DNA of 64,000 nucleotides from positions 1 to 64,000 of the forward strand of contig NZ_VUMI01000020.1 of NCBI RefSeq assembly GCF_009696275.1, written 5' to 3'. The notes below the pieces were generated by a model. The model was given only the letters and a program-made list of their open reading frames with translations, did not search any database and was not told the DNA's origin. This stretch comes from Eisenbergiella porci (GTDB lineage: Bacteria; Bacillota; Clostridia; Lachnospirales; Lachnospiraceae). Shown here piece after piece: positions 8,636-16,696 of this stretch (its first letter is position 1; every line of letters starts with the position of its first letter). The translations under genes and the position numbers were made by a program.

Positions 8636-8728
8636 CTATCCAAAACCATCCTCAAAATCGATTTTAAAACTTTTTCTTCTCTCAACCACGACAAACAGCG
8701 TGTAGATTCTCTCTATCCGCTGCGGCAT
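8636..8728 (-). CDS. Very small ORF, function unknown
   Basis: A 30-codon frame (starts MPQRIERIY) with an excellent ribosome binding site, AAGGAGGG, directly downstream of a small hairpin at 8751-8775. I recognise no family. It may be the surviving 5' end of a lost gene or chance sequence in the decayed segment. A 69-codon frame at 8682-8891 overlaps it and is judged less likely. Confidence 0.2.
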   Translation of the reverse strand: MPQRIERIYTLFVVVERRKSFKIDFEDGFG

Positions 8729-8750
8729 GCTTACCCTCCTTATGTCGGTC

Positions 8751-8775
8751 AAAAGTCCCGTATTTACGGGCTTTT
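8751..8775. terminator. Near-perfect palindromic hairpin
   Basis: CCCGTA-TT-TACGGG flanked by AAAAGT and CTTTT gives a compact, nearly symmetrical hairpin that could terminate in either direction. It lies in degenerate sequence just after the recognisable end of the glycosyltransferase pseudogene. Confidence 0.35.
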
Positions 8776-8859
8776 CGTTCATTTTTCAGGTAAGGAAATA
8801 TGAACTTGGAGAGGATCCTTTCACCCCTGAATATCTCCTTGTTCCTATTATGCCACATC

Positions 8860-9548
8860 CAAATAATTCTTCTTTGAGATACCTTTCTCATTCTACCAAT
8901 CCATCAATTTAACTTCGTCATCCGCTAATGTACTCGGAGTCAAATCCTCACCATACACAATAAACGTGGTCTTCGGATTGCTTCCTTTGATACCTTTACC
9001 GTCATAACATTCATAGATATACTTCTAGATATTTACAGAATCACATATAACAAGAGCACTGTGTTTTACCATTATCTGCTCAGAAATCTTCCAATACTTT
9101 CTACTGGTTCCGAATTTGGCTCTCATCCATTCATGTCCATCAGGATTTAAGTACACCTTCTCCCCAGGCTATGTATCTTCTTATAAAAATGCCCCATGAA
9201 CGGTCCGAAATGGCAAGCCAGTATATATACGATTGGATTTTTAATCCTATTCTTTTCAACGTATTCGCAACAATATTTTATTACCGCCAAATCGTAGTAG
9301 ATTGCCACTGCCGATCCAATGTTTGGAATCTTAATTTTGAAACAGTGTGCATTCTAAAATTCAAACTCTGCGTCGCTTATTCGCTCTACTCTGGATAGTT
9401 TACTTTCATCCATGCAGCCATCACCGTTTGCTTTAAAAGCTACCTGATATTTGATTTTCTCATTATTCTGATGATATTCCGCCGGCTTATAAATAAACGT
9501 CTCATCCCCACCGTAAGCTCCAAGTGACTTGGAACCAACTATAAACAC
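8860..9548 (-). pseudogene. Broken DUF1972/GT4 glycosyltransferase (Cps2T rhamnosyltransferase-like)
   Basis: Reading the minus strand with frame corrections gives a clear N-terminal part of a GT4 enzyme with a DUF1972 domain. It has FIVGSKSLGAYGGDETF, YQVAFKANGDGCMDESKL, NAHCFKIKIPNIG, KVYLNPDGHEWMRAKF, ALVICDSVNI and NPKTTFIVYGED. The frame is interrupted by stops at 9354-9356, 9025-9027 and 8893-8895 and by a frameshift near 9157-9167. The C-terminal GT-B half is missing after a KNYL segment. Relatives such as Cps2T add rhamnose as an early step of repeat-unit synthesis. Its loss means the present glycan must be made without it or with a copy elsewhere. Confidence 0.85.
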
Positions 9549-10543
9549 GTGCTACATTTCCTTTTTCCCCTTAATTCTTTTATAAACTCAGATCTGTTTA
9601 TATTTATTTATGTTCTTATATATTAATCACTCTCACTAATATCAATCTCAGGTCTTTCCAATAAGTTCAGTGGCAATTATTCTATAGGTTTCTGCTTCTA
9701 CACAGCCAACCAGTTTTATTTCCACGGCCGTATCTCCACACCTGATTCATCTATCTCCACAACCCTTAAATCCCCAACTAAACTATATCCGGTAGACATC
9801 CCTACTTTTTGCAATACTATTCTCTCCGCATGTCATCCAAAGCATTAATCTTCTCCATAATAAAGTAATTTGGATACAAGCTTTCATATAAAGCAATCAG
9901 TAATTTTCAATATGTAATCTTCTGCAATCCTCTAAAACCCTTGATTTATAAGGCTTTTCAGACTTATTTTCCATTGCTTTTTATGTATTTTCACCAGTGC
10001 CAATGTATGCTTCACACTTCGATAGCACTATTCTCCACCTATGTATCTAAAATACCGATTTTTCAAAAAATTACGGTCCCCGGACATCCTCTTTGTATCC
10101 AGATTCCATCATTATAACTACCGAAAACTACCGGTTCTCCCCGATTTTCCTGTTAAATGGATATTGTTCTATGTCTAATTTCATGTTAATAACGTTATCA
10201 CTATCCACTCCCCATCTATCCAAAATGCAGATTTTCAGCCCTTTTTCTGGCTATGAGAAACTCATTTACTATGATTTTTACCGTCATTTTAAGCTACCGA
10301 TTTTACAGGACAGACATTATCATAGACGCCTTCGATTCTCTTAAAAACGCCAGATGAAGATAGTATTCATGCTCCCCATCTTTACTCTCTCACTTGCAGT
10401 GTAACTAATCGGAATTATTGACTTGTTGACCACGAGCGTATTCGGGTTGTATTCTATGACTATCTTAATCATAACCTCCACAGCGGATGAATCGAAGAAG
10501 TTCTTTTGGCTTTCATAGTTAGTCAGTGCTGCAATAGCAACAT
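9549..10543. other. Decayed intergenic stretch between pseudogenes
   Basis: About 1 kb of AT-rich sequence without a convincing intact gene. Short minus-strand frames, such as one reading ALYESLYPNYF near 9860-9895 and one of 27 codons (MSTGYSLVGDL) near 9720-9800, look like gene debris, but I cannot name them. A missing initiating sugar-phosphate transferase could once have been here, though no recognisable motif of that family remains. Confidence 0.5.
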
Positions 10544-11141
10544 GTTCTGAACATTTATGAACTTCCGTATGACCCTGAAATGCCGATTGTCTGCATAGAT
10601 AAGAAAGCTTACCAATTACTATAAGGGCCATAGAACCACTTTCCTTACGTACTGGTAATCGCCTGAAAATAGTTTTCGAATATAACCGAAATGGCACGTA
10701 TAATATTTTTACTTTTATAGCTTCTTTGGGTTACAGGCGCCATGTAACGGTACAGGAACACCGGACCGAATTTGACTGGGCGGAAGGAATCAAATATCTT
10801 GTTGTTATATATCCCATTGCAAAAAAGATTACACTCATGACAGGCAACCTGAATATGCATAAGATAGCTTCCGTATATAAACGATATCCGGATTCTGAAG
10901 CGCGCAGACTCCTAAAACAATTTGATACAGACTACACACCAAAATATGGCAGTTGGCTTGATATGGCGGAAATAGACCTGAATGTAATGACCGCTAATGT
11001 CTATCAAGATGTATAGAAAATATGGAATTGCTTCGCAGAGAACCATCCTTATGGGAGGAGAAACGCAATGAAAACAGTTCAAAAATCACATGGCGTTTTC
11101 AAACAGGAGATATTCGTGAAAAACTGAAATCTCTATACTAG
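10544..11141 (+). pseudogene. IS630-family transposase remnant
   Basis: Translation in shifting frames recovers the C-terminal two thirds of an IS630-type DDE transposase. The pieces are LPYDPEMPIVCIDKKAYQLL (10565-10621), EPLSLRTGNRLK, FEYNRNGT and GYRRHVTVQEHRT. Next come FDTDYTPKYGSWLDMAEIDL, with the DDE-region Glu, and a tail ending REKLKSLY at 11141. Frame breaks occur near 10622-10630 and near 11000, and the N-terminal DNA-binding part is absent. It lies opposite to the capsule genes, directly after the Ig-like protein gene, and marks an old insertion that accompanied decay of this stretch. Confidence 0.85.
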
Positions 11142-11169
11142 TAACTGCAAAGTCGGCAGTTATACTAGA
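11137..11169. repeat. Inverted repeat at the IS630 remnant end
   Basis: CTAGTAACTGC and GCAGTTATACTAG form an imperfect inverted repeat around a 7-nt loop directly at the transposase stop. It could be part of the insertion sequence end or of the local palindromic repeat family. Confidence 0.4.
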
Positions 11170-11241
11170 TATCAGCGGTACTATGCACTAGAAATCTAAT
11201 ATTAAAAATTTTATCAAAAACACAACCCTAGATTTAATATT

Positions 11242-11994
11242 TCAACTAACTCTCACAACCAAATTTCTTATCTCAGACCTATTTCCATCCGTATCAACCG
11301 TATATAATGTCACAGGATACTCTCCCACTTCATTCAATTTAACCTGTCCTTCCAACTTCAAATTATTATAAAGCGTATTATAATCATCCTTGTCATCGCT
11401 CATCGTCTCTATCACTTCATTCCAGTTTGGTGCCACTCCTTTTTTTGTTTCTATCACATCTGCATTCAACGCCAATACCGGATTAGGGCCTTCTGATTCT
11501 CCCTCATTATTTCCTTCTTCCTGATTTCCTTCCCGCCCTTCTTCCTCTCCAGAACTCCTTTCATCGTTACCTTCCGTCTCTGTTTCTGTGGCTCCTTCTG
11601 TTCCGGGCATATCCCCAGTCTCAAAAGTTTCTTCTTCAACAGGTAAAATGTCTCCTCCATCATCACTACCAACTACCATAAAAGATCTTGAAGCCTTCCC
11701 CACATTATTAGCCCCATCCCGTGCCACATAGGTCACTATCACTTCTTTCCCATTTGTCCCTGCCACCTTCTCCACCAGAAGACTGTCACTCACATCTCCA
11801 TCCTTCTCATCTACCGCTGTCACTCCTTTGAGCAGCAGTGCTTCATCCATCACCTCCGCATATTCTATCTGCTTCTCTTCATCAAAGAATATTTCCGGTC
11901 CTTTCCTGTCTTTCCCCATATACAGAACCAGACATACCACCAGCAGTACCACATCTATCGCACCAACCACAGCTACTATCTTTTTTGCTTCCAT
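11242..11994 (-). CDS. Membrane-anchored protein with DUF5011-like Ig domains, capsule-linked
   Basis: The 250-residue product has a short N terminus and one membrane helix (residues about 6-26). An Ig-like/DUF5011-type domain follows (about 31-108, with AVDEKDGDVSDSLLV and VTYVARDGANNVGKASRSFMV). Then comes a long Glu/Gly/Thr-rich acidic linker (about 112-170) and a second similar domain (VKLNEVGEYPVTLYTVDTDGNRSEIRNLVV). It is predicted to be anchored in the membrane and face outward. It starts 16 bp after the tyrosine kinase gene with AAAGGAG before the ATG, so it is co-transcribed with cpsBCD. A role in capsule export or wall attachment is an inference only. Confidence 0.72.
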   Translation of the reverse strand: MEAKKIVAVVGAIDVVLLVVCLVLYMGKDRKGPEIFFDEEKQIEYAEVMDEALLLKGVTAVDEKDGDVSDSLLVEKVAGTNGKEVIVTYVARDGANNVGKASRSFMVVGSDDGGDILPVEEETFETGDMPGTEGATETETEGNDERSSGEEEGREGNQEEGNNEGESEGPNPVLALNADVIETKKGVAPNWNEVIETMSDDKDDYNTLYNNLKLEGQVKLNEVGEYPVTLYTVDTDGNRSEIRNLVVRVS

Positions 11995-12010
11995 CTCCCG
12001 TCTCCTTTAC

Positions 12011-12988
12011 CTACTTCCCTGCCTCTGTCACTTCTGTATCTTCTTCCAATTCTTCAACCTCCAGCTGCACCATGTCCACATCCAGCTGTATCATGTCATC
12101 CTCTTCATACAGGCTCTCAGCTTCCTTTTCCACTTCTCCGGCCATCAGTTTTACATTCCCGTCTGCCTTTGCTGCCGCCTTACCTTCATGCACTTTTGAA
12201 CCAGAACCGCTTTCCTCTTGCTTCGTTCCTGTCTTCGCTGGTTTTAACCCCTTCTGCACCACCGCAGAATGCAGTCCGCCTTCCTCTTTTCCACCATAAT
12301 ATTTCCCATAATATTTCCCGTAATACTTTCCATAATAAGCGCCATAATACCCCTTGCCGCTCATATTCACCTTATTCAGTATCACTCCCAGGATCCGGCA
12401 GTCCACCTTCTCCAGCTGTTCCTTCACCTTTTGCGCAAACTTATAGCTGATGGCCCCACTCTCAATTACAACTACCGTTCCGTCACAGAACTGCGCAGCA
12501 ACCGCACCATCGATGACACTTCCCAACGGTGGTGTATCCACAATTACATAATCATACTCATTCTTTAAATATTCCAGTAGCAGTCGAAATGCATCATTTC
12601 CCAACAGTTCACTGGGATTCGGCGGCACCGGCCCGGAGAAAATAACATAGAAATTCTCAATATTTGTCTTACACGTAACATCCGCAATCGAAGCCTGCCC
12701 ACTCAGATAATGAGACAGCCCATACCTGGAAGCATTCGTCTTATATCTCCCTTTCAACACCGACTTTCTCAAGTCAGCATCCACAAGAACAACTCTCTTC
12801 CCGCCTTCCGCAACCGACAACGCCAGCTGAAAAGACACACTCGTCTTCCCTTCATTCGGTGTACAGCTGGTTACAGAAATCACCTTCCTGTCCCTCCCGG
12901 AAAACTCCAGGTTCGTCCTTAACGTCTTATAACTTTCCTTCGTCCTAAAATCCAGTTTCTCTATCGCATTAAAATTTACCGTCTGCAT
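12011..12988 (-). CDS. cpsD: CpsD-type bacterial tyrosine kinase with displaced Tyr cluster
   Basis: The 325-residue protein has the BY-kinase ATPase motifs: Walker A SCTPNEGKTS (41-50), Walker A' VVLVDADLRKS (66-76) and Walker B YVIVDTPPLG (147-156). A tyrosine cluster at 214-231 is made of KYYG repeats and would be autophosphorylated. Usually this cluster ends the protein. Here a further tail of about 95 residues, rich in Lys then Glu/Asp/Val, follows. With CpsC it controls polymer length and export, and CpsB reverses the phosphorylation. The ATG at 12988 is chosen because GGCGGAGAGAGG precedes it. The repeated codons form a short tandem DNA repeat near 12292-12349. Confidence 0.92.
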   Translation of the reverse strand: MQTVNFNAIEKLDFRTKESYKTLRTNLEFSGRDRKVISVTSCTPNEGKTSVSFQLALSVAEGGKRVVLVDADLRKSVLKGRYKTNASRYGLSHYLSGQASIADVTCKTNIENFYVIFSGPVPPNPSELLGNDAFRLLLEYLKNEYDYVIVDTPPLGSVIDGAVAAQFCDGTVVVIESGAISYKFAQKVKEQLEKVDCRILGVILNKVNMSGKGYYGAYYGKYYGKYYGKYYGGKEEGGLHSAVVQKGLKPAKTGTKQEESGSGSKVHEGKAAAKADGNVKLMAGEVEKEAESLYEEDDMIQLDVDMVQLEVEELEEDTEVTEAGK

Positions 12989-13085
12989 CCTCTCTCCGCC
13001 TTCTCCTTTTCTTTCAGTTTTTAAGCACCTATATGATAACAGCAGAAAAGTTTCCCTCACGCTCCGCTTTTCTGCCTGTCCTTTT

Positions 13086-13823
13086 CTAACTTCTTTTCAC
13101 TTTCTTCTTTTTCTTCTTCCCGTCAGCTTCCCCTTCATTCAAAGGAATTACCGCTAACGTAGAAAGCTGCAGATACTTCTCCACATCCTCCGGTGTTTTT
13201 ATCGTGTCATCCATCAGATAACGAACTAGCACAATAGCAATTATCAGAAATACTCCCAGCACACCGCCAATAAAAGTATTCTTCAAAACGCTGGGGCTGG
13301 CCTTCTTCATCGGCATATTGGCAGTCTCCGCCACATTTACCGCCTGGATATCCATCACGTTCATAATATGTACAGATGCCGCCTCTCTCACCGCATTGGC
13401 CATCTGCATCGCCATCACCGGGTCTTTATCCTTCACCGTAATCGCCAGAATACGCGTATCCGTAGGCGTCGTAACCGAAACCTTCCCTTTCATCTGCTCA
13501 TACGTCAGATCCAGCCCCATCCCCTGCACTACTTCCTCTAAAACGAACCGGCTCTGAATCAATTCCGCATAGTCCTTCGTCAGCTGCGTCCCCAGCTGAA
13601 TATCCGAATAGGTCACCGCACTGTTCTCCTGCTTATTCAGGATATAAATTTTCGTAGTAGACTCATAAGAAGGCGTTACCAACAGCTGTGTAAACAGAAA
13701 AGCCACCAGCGCCACCATAATTCCCACAGAAACAATCAAAGCCAGGTTATGTATCAGCACCAGACAGATTTCCCACAAATCAATCTCAATTTCATCTGTC
13801 TGCCGTATCGTATTTTCTTCCAT
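13086..13823 (-). CDS. cpsC: CpsC/Wzz-type polysaccharide co-polymerase
   Basis: The 245-residue protein has a membrane helix near residues 30-52 and a second near 184-205. The extracytoplasmic domain between them holds PSYESTTKIYILNKQ and ILAITVKDKDP. PMKKASPSVLKN precedes the second helix. This is the two-helix Wzz layout of Gram-positive CpsC/CapA proteins, which set chain length and activate the separate CpsD kinase. The C terminus ends in a Lys-rich stretch. The ATG at 13823 has GGGAG at good spacing. A GTG at 13841 and an ATG at 13829 are possible. It lies 97 bp upstream of cpsD. Confidence 0.9.
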   Translation of the reverse strand: MEENTIRQTDEIEIDLWEICLVLIHNLALIVSVGIMVALVAFLFTQLLVTPSYESTTKIYILNKQENSAVTYSDIQLGTQLTKDYAELIQSRFVLEEVVQGMGLDLTYEQMKGKVSVTTPTDTRILAITVKDKDPVMAMQMANAVREAASVHIMNVMDIQAVNVAETANMPMKKASPSVLKNTFIGGVLGVFLIIAIVLVRYLMDDTIKTPEDVEKYLQLSTLAVIPLNEGEADGKKKKKKVKRS

Positions 13824-13895
13824 TCCCATTTTCTCCCGCACATTTCTCTTTTGTTCTCAGTTCCAAATATCATTAACTAAAAATATGAATACTCC

Positions 13896-14624
13896 CTACA
13901 AAACCCGATCCTCCAGAATAGCCTCCGCATTCTCCCGCATCAGCTTCCTGGTCATGGTTTCTCCATATTTCTTTTCCAAATACCCGGCGCACTTCCTCAG
14001 TCTCGGCGCCCGGCTCCCATCGCTATGTGCATCAGACCCCACAAAGTCCACTAGCCCAGCTTTCAGCAGCTTCTTCACCACATTCTTCGCCGCAAAACCC
14101 TGGTCGCCGACAACACTTGAGGCATTCACCTGAAAATAACATCCGGCATCTTCCTTCAGCCGCTCCGCCTTTTCCATATCCTTAATCACATTCACATACC
14201 GTTCCACATGGGCCACCACCGGCCAGTATCCAAAGGAAGCCACTCTGCCTATCGCATCTCTTATGTACGCATAATCCTCCCCCGGCAAAAACTCTATCAG
14301 CACATAATGGGAATCCGCCAGTGTCCGGATCTTCCCCTGTTCCAGCAGCTCTGCCAGGCCATGGCGGTAAAAAATTTCATTTCCCGGAAATAATTTGACA
14401 GGAATTTTAAGCTCGTCCGCTTTTTTCTGCAGGATTTCTGTCCGTTTCACAATTCCCTCGGGTGTTACACACCTTCTGTCCGCCTTCTGGTGGGGGGTTG
14501 CTATTATGGTCGAAATCCCCTCGGAGGCCGCTATTTCCAGCATTTTCACCGACTGTTCAATTGATTGGGAGCCGTCATCTACGCACGGAATAACGTGCGA
14601 GTGTATATCAATAAATCCATCCAT
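13896..14624 (-). CDS. cpsB: CpsB/CapC-type PHP tyrosine phosphatase
   Basis: A 242-residue PHP-domain metal phosphatase. It starts MDGFIDIHSHVIPCVDDGS (metal ligands H8, H10 and D16/D17). Further ligand motifs are ATPHQK (43-48), LFPGNEI (78-84), VVAHVERY (about 136-143) and DFVGSDAHSDGSR (about 193-205). CpsB enzymes dephosphorylate the tyrosine kinase CpsD, so capsule export can cycle. It is the first gene of the capsule operon, downstream of a strong promoter and near the divergent XRE regulator. Confidence 0.93.
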   Translation of the reverse strand: MDGFIDIHSHVIPCVDDGSQSIEQSVKMLEIAASEGISTIIATPHQKADRRCVTPEGIVKRTEILQKKADELKIPVKLFPGNEIFYRHGLAELLEQGKIRTLADSHYVLIEFLPGEDYAYIRDAIGRVASFGYWPVVAHVERYVNVIKDMEKAERLKEDAGCYFQVNASSVVGDQGFAAKNVVKKLLKAGLVDFVGSDAHSDGSRAPRLRKCAGYLEKKYGETMTRKLMRENAEAILEDRVL

Positions 14625-14698
14625 ATACGTTACTTATTTTGTAATTTGCTTTTTCCCTTTCGTATTTTTTCTTCTTGATTCAGGAAATTTACTAAGCT

Positions 14699-14733
14699 AC
14701 GTTTAAAACTATTATATTATATACGTTTTAAAC
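14699..14733. promoter_or_regulatory. Candidate operator: inverted repeat across the capsule -10 region
   Basis: ACGTTTAAAAC (14699-14709) and ACGTTTTAAAC (14723-14733) flank the -10 box of the capsule promoter as an inverted repeat of the GTTTAAAAC core. The same motif as a palindrome, ACGTTTAAAACGT, occurs inside the neighbouring XRE gene (15038-15050). Binding here would block transcription. The regulator identity is inferred from proximity. Confidence 0.5.
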
Positions 14734-14745
14734 ATGTGTTGTCAA
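14716..14745 (-). promoter_or_regulatory. Capsule operon promoter
   Basis: On the minus strand a consensus -35 TTGACA (14740-14745) and consensus -10 TATAAT (14716-14721) are separated by 18 bp, about 90 bp upstream of cpsB. This is one of the best sigma-A-type promoters in the window. Confidence 0.8.
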
Positions 14746-14897
14746 ATCCAATTTCATCAAATAATGCCATTATGGGTACTTTTTTTTACATTTTAGGCAC
14801 CAATTTTACTTTTATTTCTGTATAATAGGAAATGGATATTTTTTACTGTTCCGAAAAAAGGATGATTTGTAAGAAATAGCTGAAATTGGCCGAAAAT

Positions 14898-14921
14898 AGC
14901 CGGATGGCGGAGTATCCGGCT
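14898..14921 (+). promoter_or_regulatory. Hairpin in the leader of the XRE regulator
   Basis: AGCCGGAT and ATCCGGCT form a perfect 8-bp stem with an 8-nt loop in the untranslated region before the regulator gene. A -10-like TATAAT lies at 14821-14826. There is no T run, so it is more likely an RNA or protein-binding structure than a terminator. Confidence 0.35.
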
Positions 14922-14996
14922 GTTTGGGCAGCGATCGTCTAAAAGGTACCCCGTAACTATTTAACCTGTTATGAATTGTTCGAAAGGAGAACTGCA

Positions 14997-15350
14997 ATGT
15001 CTAAGACCTATAATAGACTTGCTGCAGGGGAACGGCTACGTTTAAAACGTACCTTACTGGGGATGACTCAAGAAGAAATGGCAGAAAGAATTGACAGAGT
15101 ACCAAAATATTATGCTGATATAGAGCGAGGCAGCTGCGGCATGTCGGTGGAAACGTTAATGGCATTGTCTCATACGCTCAATATGCCCATGGATTATATC
15201 ATTTTAGGCAGGGAATACGGTGAAAACTCGGAGAAAAAGCACGAAGACGAGATAGTCGCCGTTTTGGATATCCTGGATAAATGTCCTCAAAAGCAAAGAG
15301 CTTCCATTCTCAAAATCATTAAAATTTTCATTAGCAGCTGCCGGAAATAG
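14997..15350 (+). CDS. XRE-family regulator divergent from capsule operon
   Basis: A 117-residue protein with one N-terminal helix-turn-helix of the Cro/CI type (about residues 10-65: GERLRLKRTLLGMTQEEMAERI, then KYYADIERGSCGMSVETL). It has a short C-terminal extension ending in basic residues. The ATG at 14997 follows AAAGGAG with ideal spacing. The only divergent gene beside the capsule promoter, it is the obvious candidate to regulate cpsB onwards and perhaps itself. The motif ACGTTTAAAACGT inside its own coding region matches the repeats in the capsule promoter. Confidence 0.85.
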   Translation: MSKTYNRLAAGERLRLKRTLLGMTQEEMAERIDRVPKYYADIERGSCGMSVETLMALSHTLNMPMDYIILGREYGENSEKKHEDEIVAVLDILDKCPQKQRASILKIIKIFISSCRK

Positions 15351-15524
15351 AAGCAGCTAAAATCTTCTGAAATTATTCTGTTTATTTCTACTACTCTTTT
15401 GTAGTTACCCATTTCATCCGGTAAGTCATCATCGTAAGGGAGTCAAAAAGAGGCAGAGCACCCCCATCTGCATCTGCCCATCATCCTATCTGATTTTTTT
15501 CAAACATATCTTAAAAAATACATC

Positions 15525-15562
15525 TAAAAAAACGGTGCCGGGATACTGTCCCAACACCGTTT
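15525..15562 (-). terminator. Terminator after queA
   Basis: AAACGGTG and CACCGTTT close a stem with an inner GGGA/TCCC pair, followed on the minus strand by seven T. It ends the pheS-pheT-queA transcript. The rest of 15351-15614 holds no gene that I can see. Confidence 0.8.
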
Positions 15563-15614
15563 GTCTTACTGCATACTTTACAGTACACATTGTTATGATT
15601 CCGATTTTATACAA

Positions 15615-16649
15615 CTATTTTATCAGCATAGCATCGCCAAATGAAAAAAAACGATACTTTTCCTTCACCGCCTCTTCATACGCCGCCAGCACATGCTCCC
15701 GGCCGGCCAGCGCCGACACCAGCATTACCAGTGTGGATTCCGGCAGATGGAAATTCGTAATCAGCACATCCAGCACCTTGAACCGGTATCCCGGATAGAT
15801 GAAAATCTCCGTATTATCACAGCATTCCTGCAGAAGGCCGTTTTCGTCGCAGGCGCTTTCCACAGTACGGCAGCTGGTGGTGCCCACGCATACCACTCTG
15901 TGTCCCGCCGCCTTGGCCCTGTTTATCTTATCCGCCGCTTCCCGGGTTACCTGATAGTATTCGGAATGCATATGATGCTCCTGCAGGTTTTCCACCTTTA
16001 CAGGACGGAAGGTCCCCAGCCCTACATGAAGGGTCACATAGGCAATATCAATCCCCTTCTCCTCCAGCTCCTTCAAAAGCTCCTGTGTAAAATGAAGCCC
16101 TGCGGTGGGCGCAGCCGCCGATCCCTCGTACCTGGCATAAACGGTCTGGTAGCGGTTCTTGTCCTGGAGCTTGTGGGTGATGTAGGGAGGCAGGGGCATT
16201 TCCCCCAGCCTGTCCAGGACTTCTTCCCAGATCCCTTCATAGTGGAACTGTATGAGCCTGTTTCCTTCCTCCACCACTTCCAGCACTTCCGCATGAAGCA
16301 GGCCGTCCCCAAATACTAATTTAGTTCCCGGCCTGGCTTTTTTACCCGGCTTGACCAGCGTTTCCCAGATATCATTTTCCCTGCGTTTCAGGAGAAGGAC
16401 CTCTATGGCTCCTCCGGTCTCCTCTCTCACACCCATAAGCCTGGCAGGTATTACCTTGGTGTTATTTAACACCAGGCAATCCCCCGGCTCAAGGAAGCTT
16501 CCGATTTCCTTAAATACATGGTGAGAGACTTCGCCGGTCTCCTTATCCAGGACCATGAGCCTGGAGGACGAACGGTCCTCCAGGGGATCCTGGGCAATGA
16601 GCTCCGGCGGAAGTTCATAGTAAAAATCTGATGTTTTCAATTCTTCCAT
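15615..16649 (-). CDS. queA: S-adenosylmethionine:tRNA ribosyltransferase-isomerase
   Basis: The 344-residue product matches QueA along its full usual length. It starts [21 protein letters not shown] and has [17 protein letters not shown] (about 61-70), [10 protein letters not shown] (about 178-187) and VGLGTFRPV (about 204-212). It ends with [16 protein letters not shown]. QueA moves the ribosyl group of SAM onto preQ1 at tRNA position 34 to form epoxyqueuosine. The ATG is preceded by GGGGAAG. It is the last gene of the apparent Phe T-box operon, 47 bp after the aminopeptidase gene. No preQ1 riboswitch is visible in front of it. Confidence 0.95.
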   Translation of the reverse strand: MEELKTSDFYYELPPELIAQDPLEDRSSSRLMVLDKETGEVSHHVFKEIGSFLEPGDCLVLNNTKVIPARLMGVREETGGAIEVLLLKRRENDIWETLVKPGKKARPGTKLVFGDGLLHAEVLEVVEEGNRLIQFHYEGIWEEVLDRLGEMPLPPYITHKLQDKNRYQTVYARYEGSAAAPTAGLHFTQELLKELEEKGIDIAYVTLHVGLGTFRPVKVENLQEHHMHSEYYQVTREAADKINRAKAAGHRVVCVGTTSCRTVESACDENGLLQECCDNTEIFIYPGYRFKVLDVLITNFHLPESTLVMLVSALAGREHVLAAYEEAVKEKYRFFSFGDAMLIK

Positions 16650-16696
16650 ATTACTCTTCTTCCCCGGTTATTCCGCATTCAACAGGCCTTTGGATG

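Noticed and set aside
10341-10697. A 118-codon minus-strand frame
   Set aside because: It lies opposite the IS630 transposase remnant, whose protein motifs on the plus strand are clear.
15351-15520. Possible terminator for the XRE gene around GGCAGA...TCTGCC
   Set aside because: The stem is short and the T run is too far away to support a call.
16650-16696. preQ1 riboswitch upstream of queA
   Set aside because: The 47-bp gap to the aminopeptidase gene has no preQ1-like hairpin or C-rich pairing pattern.
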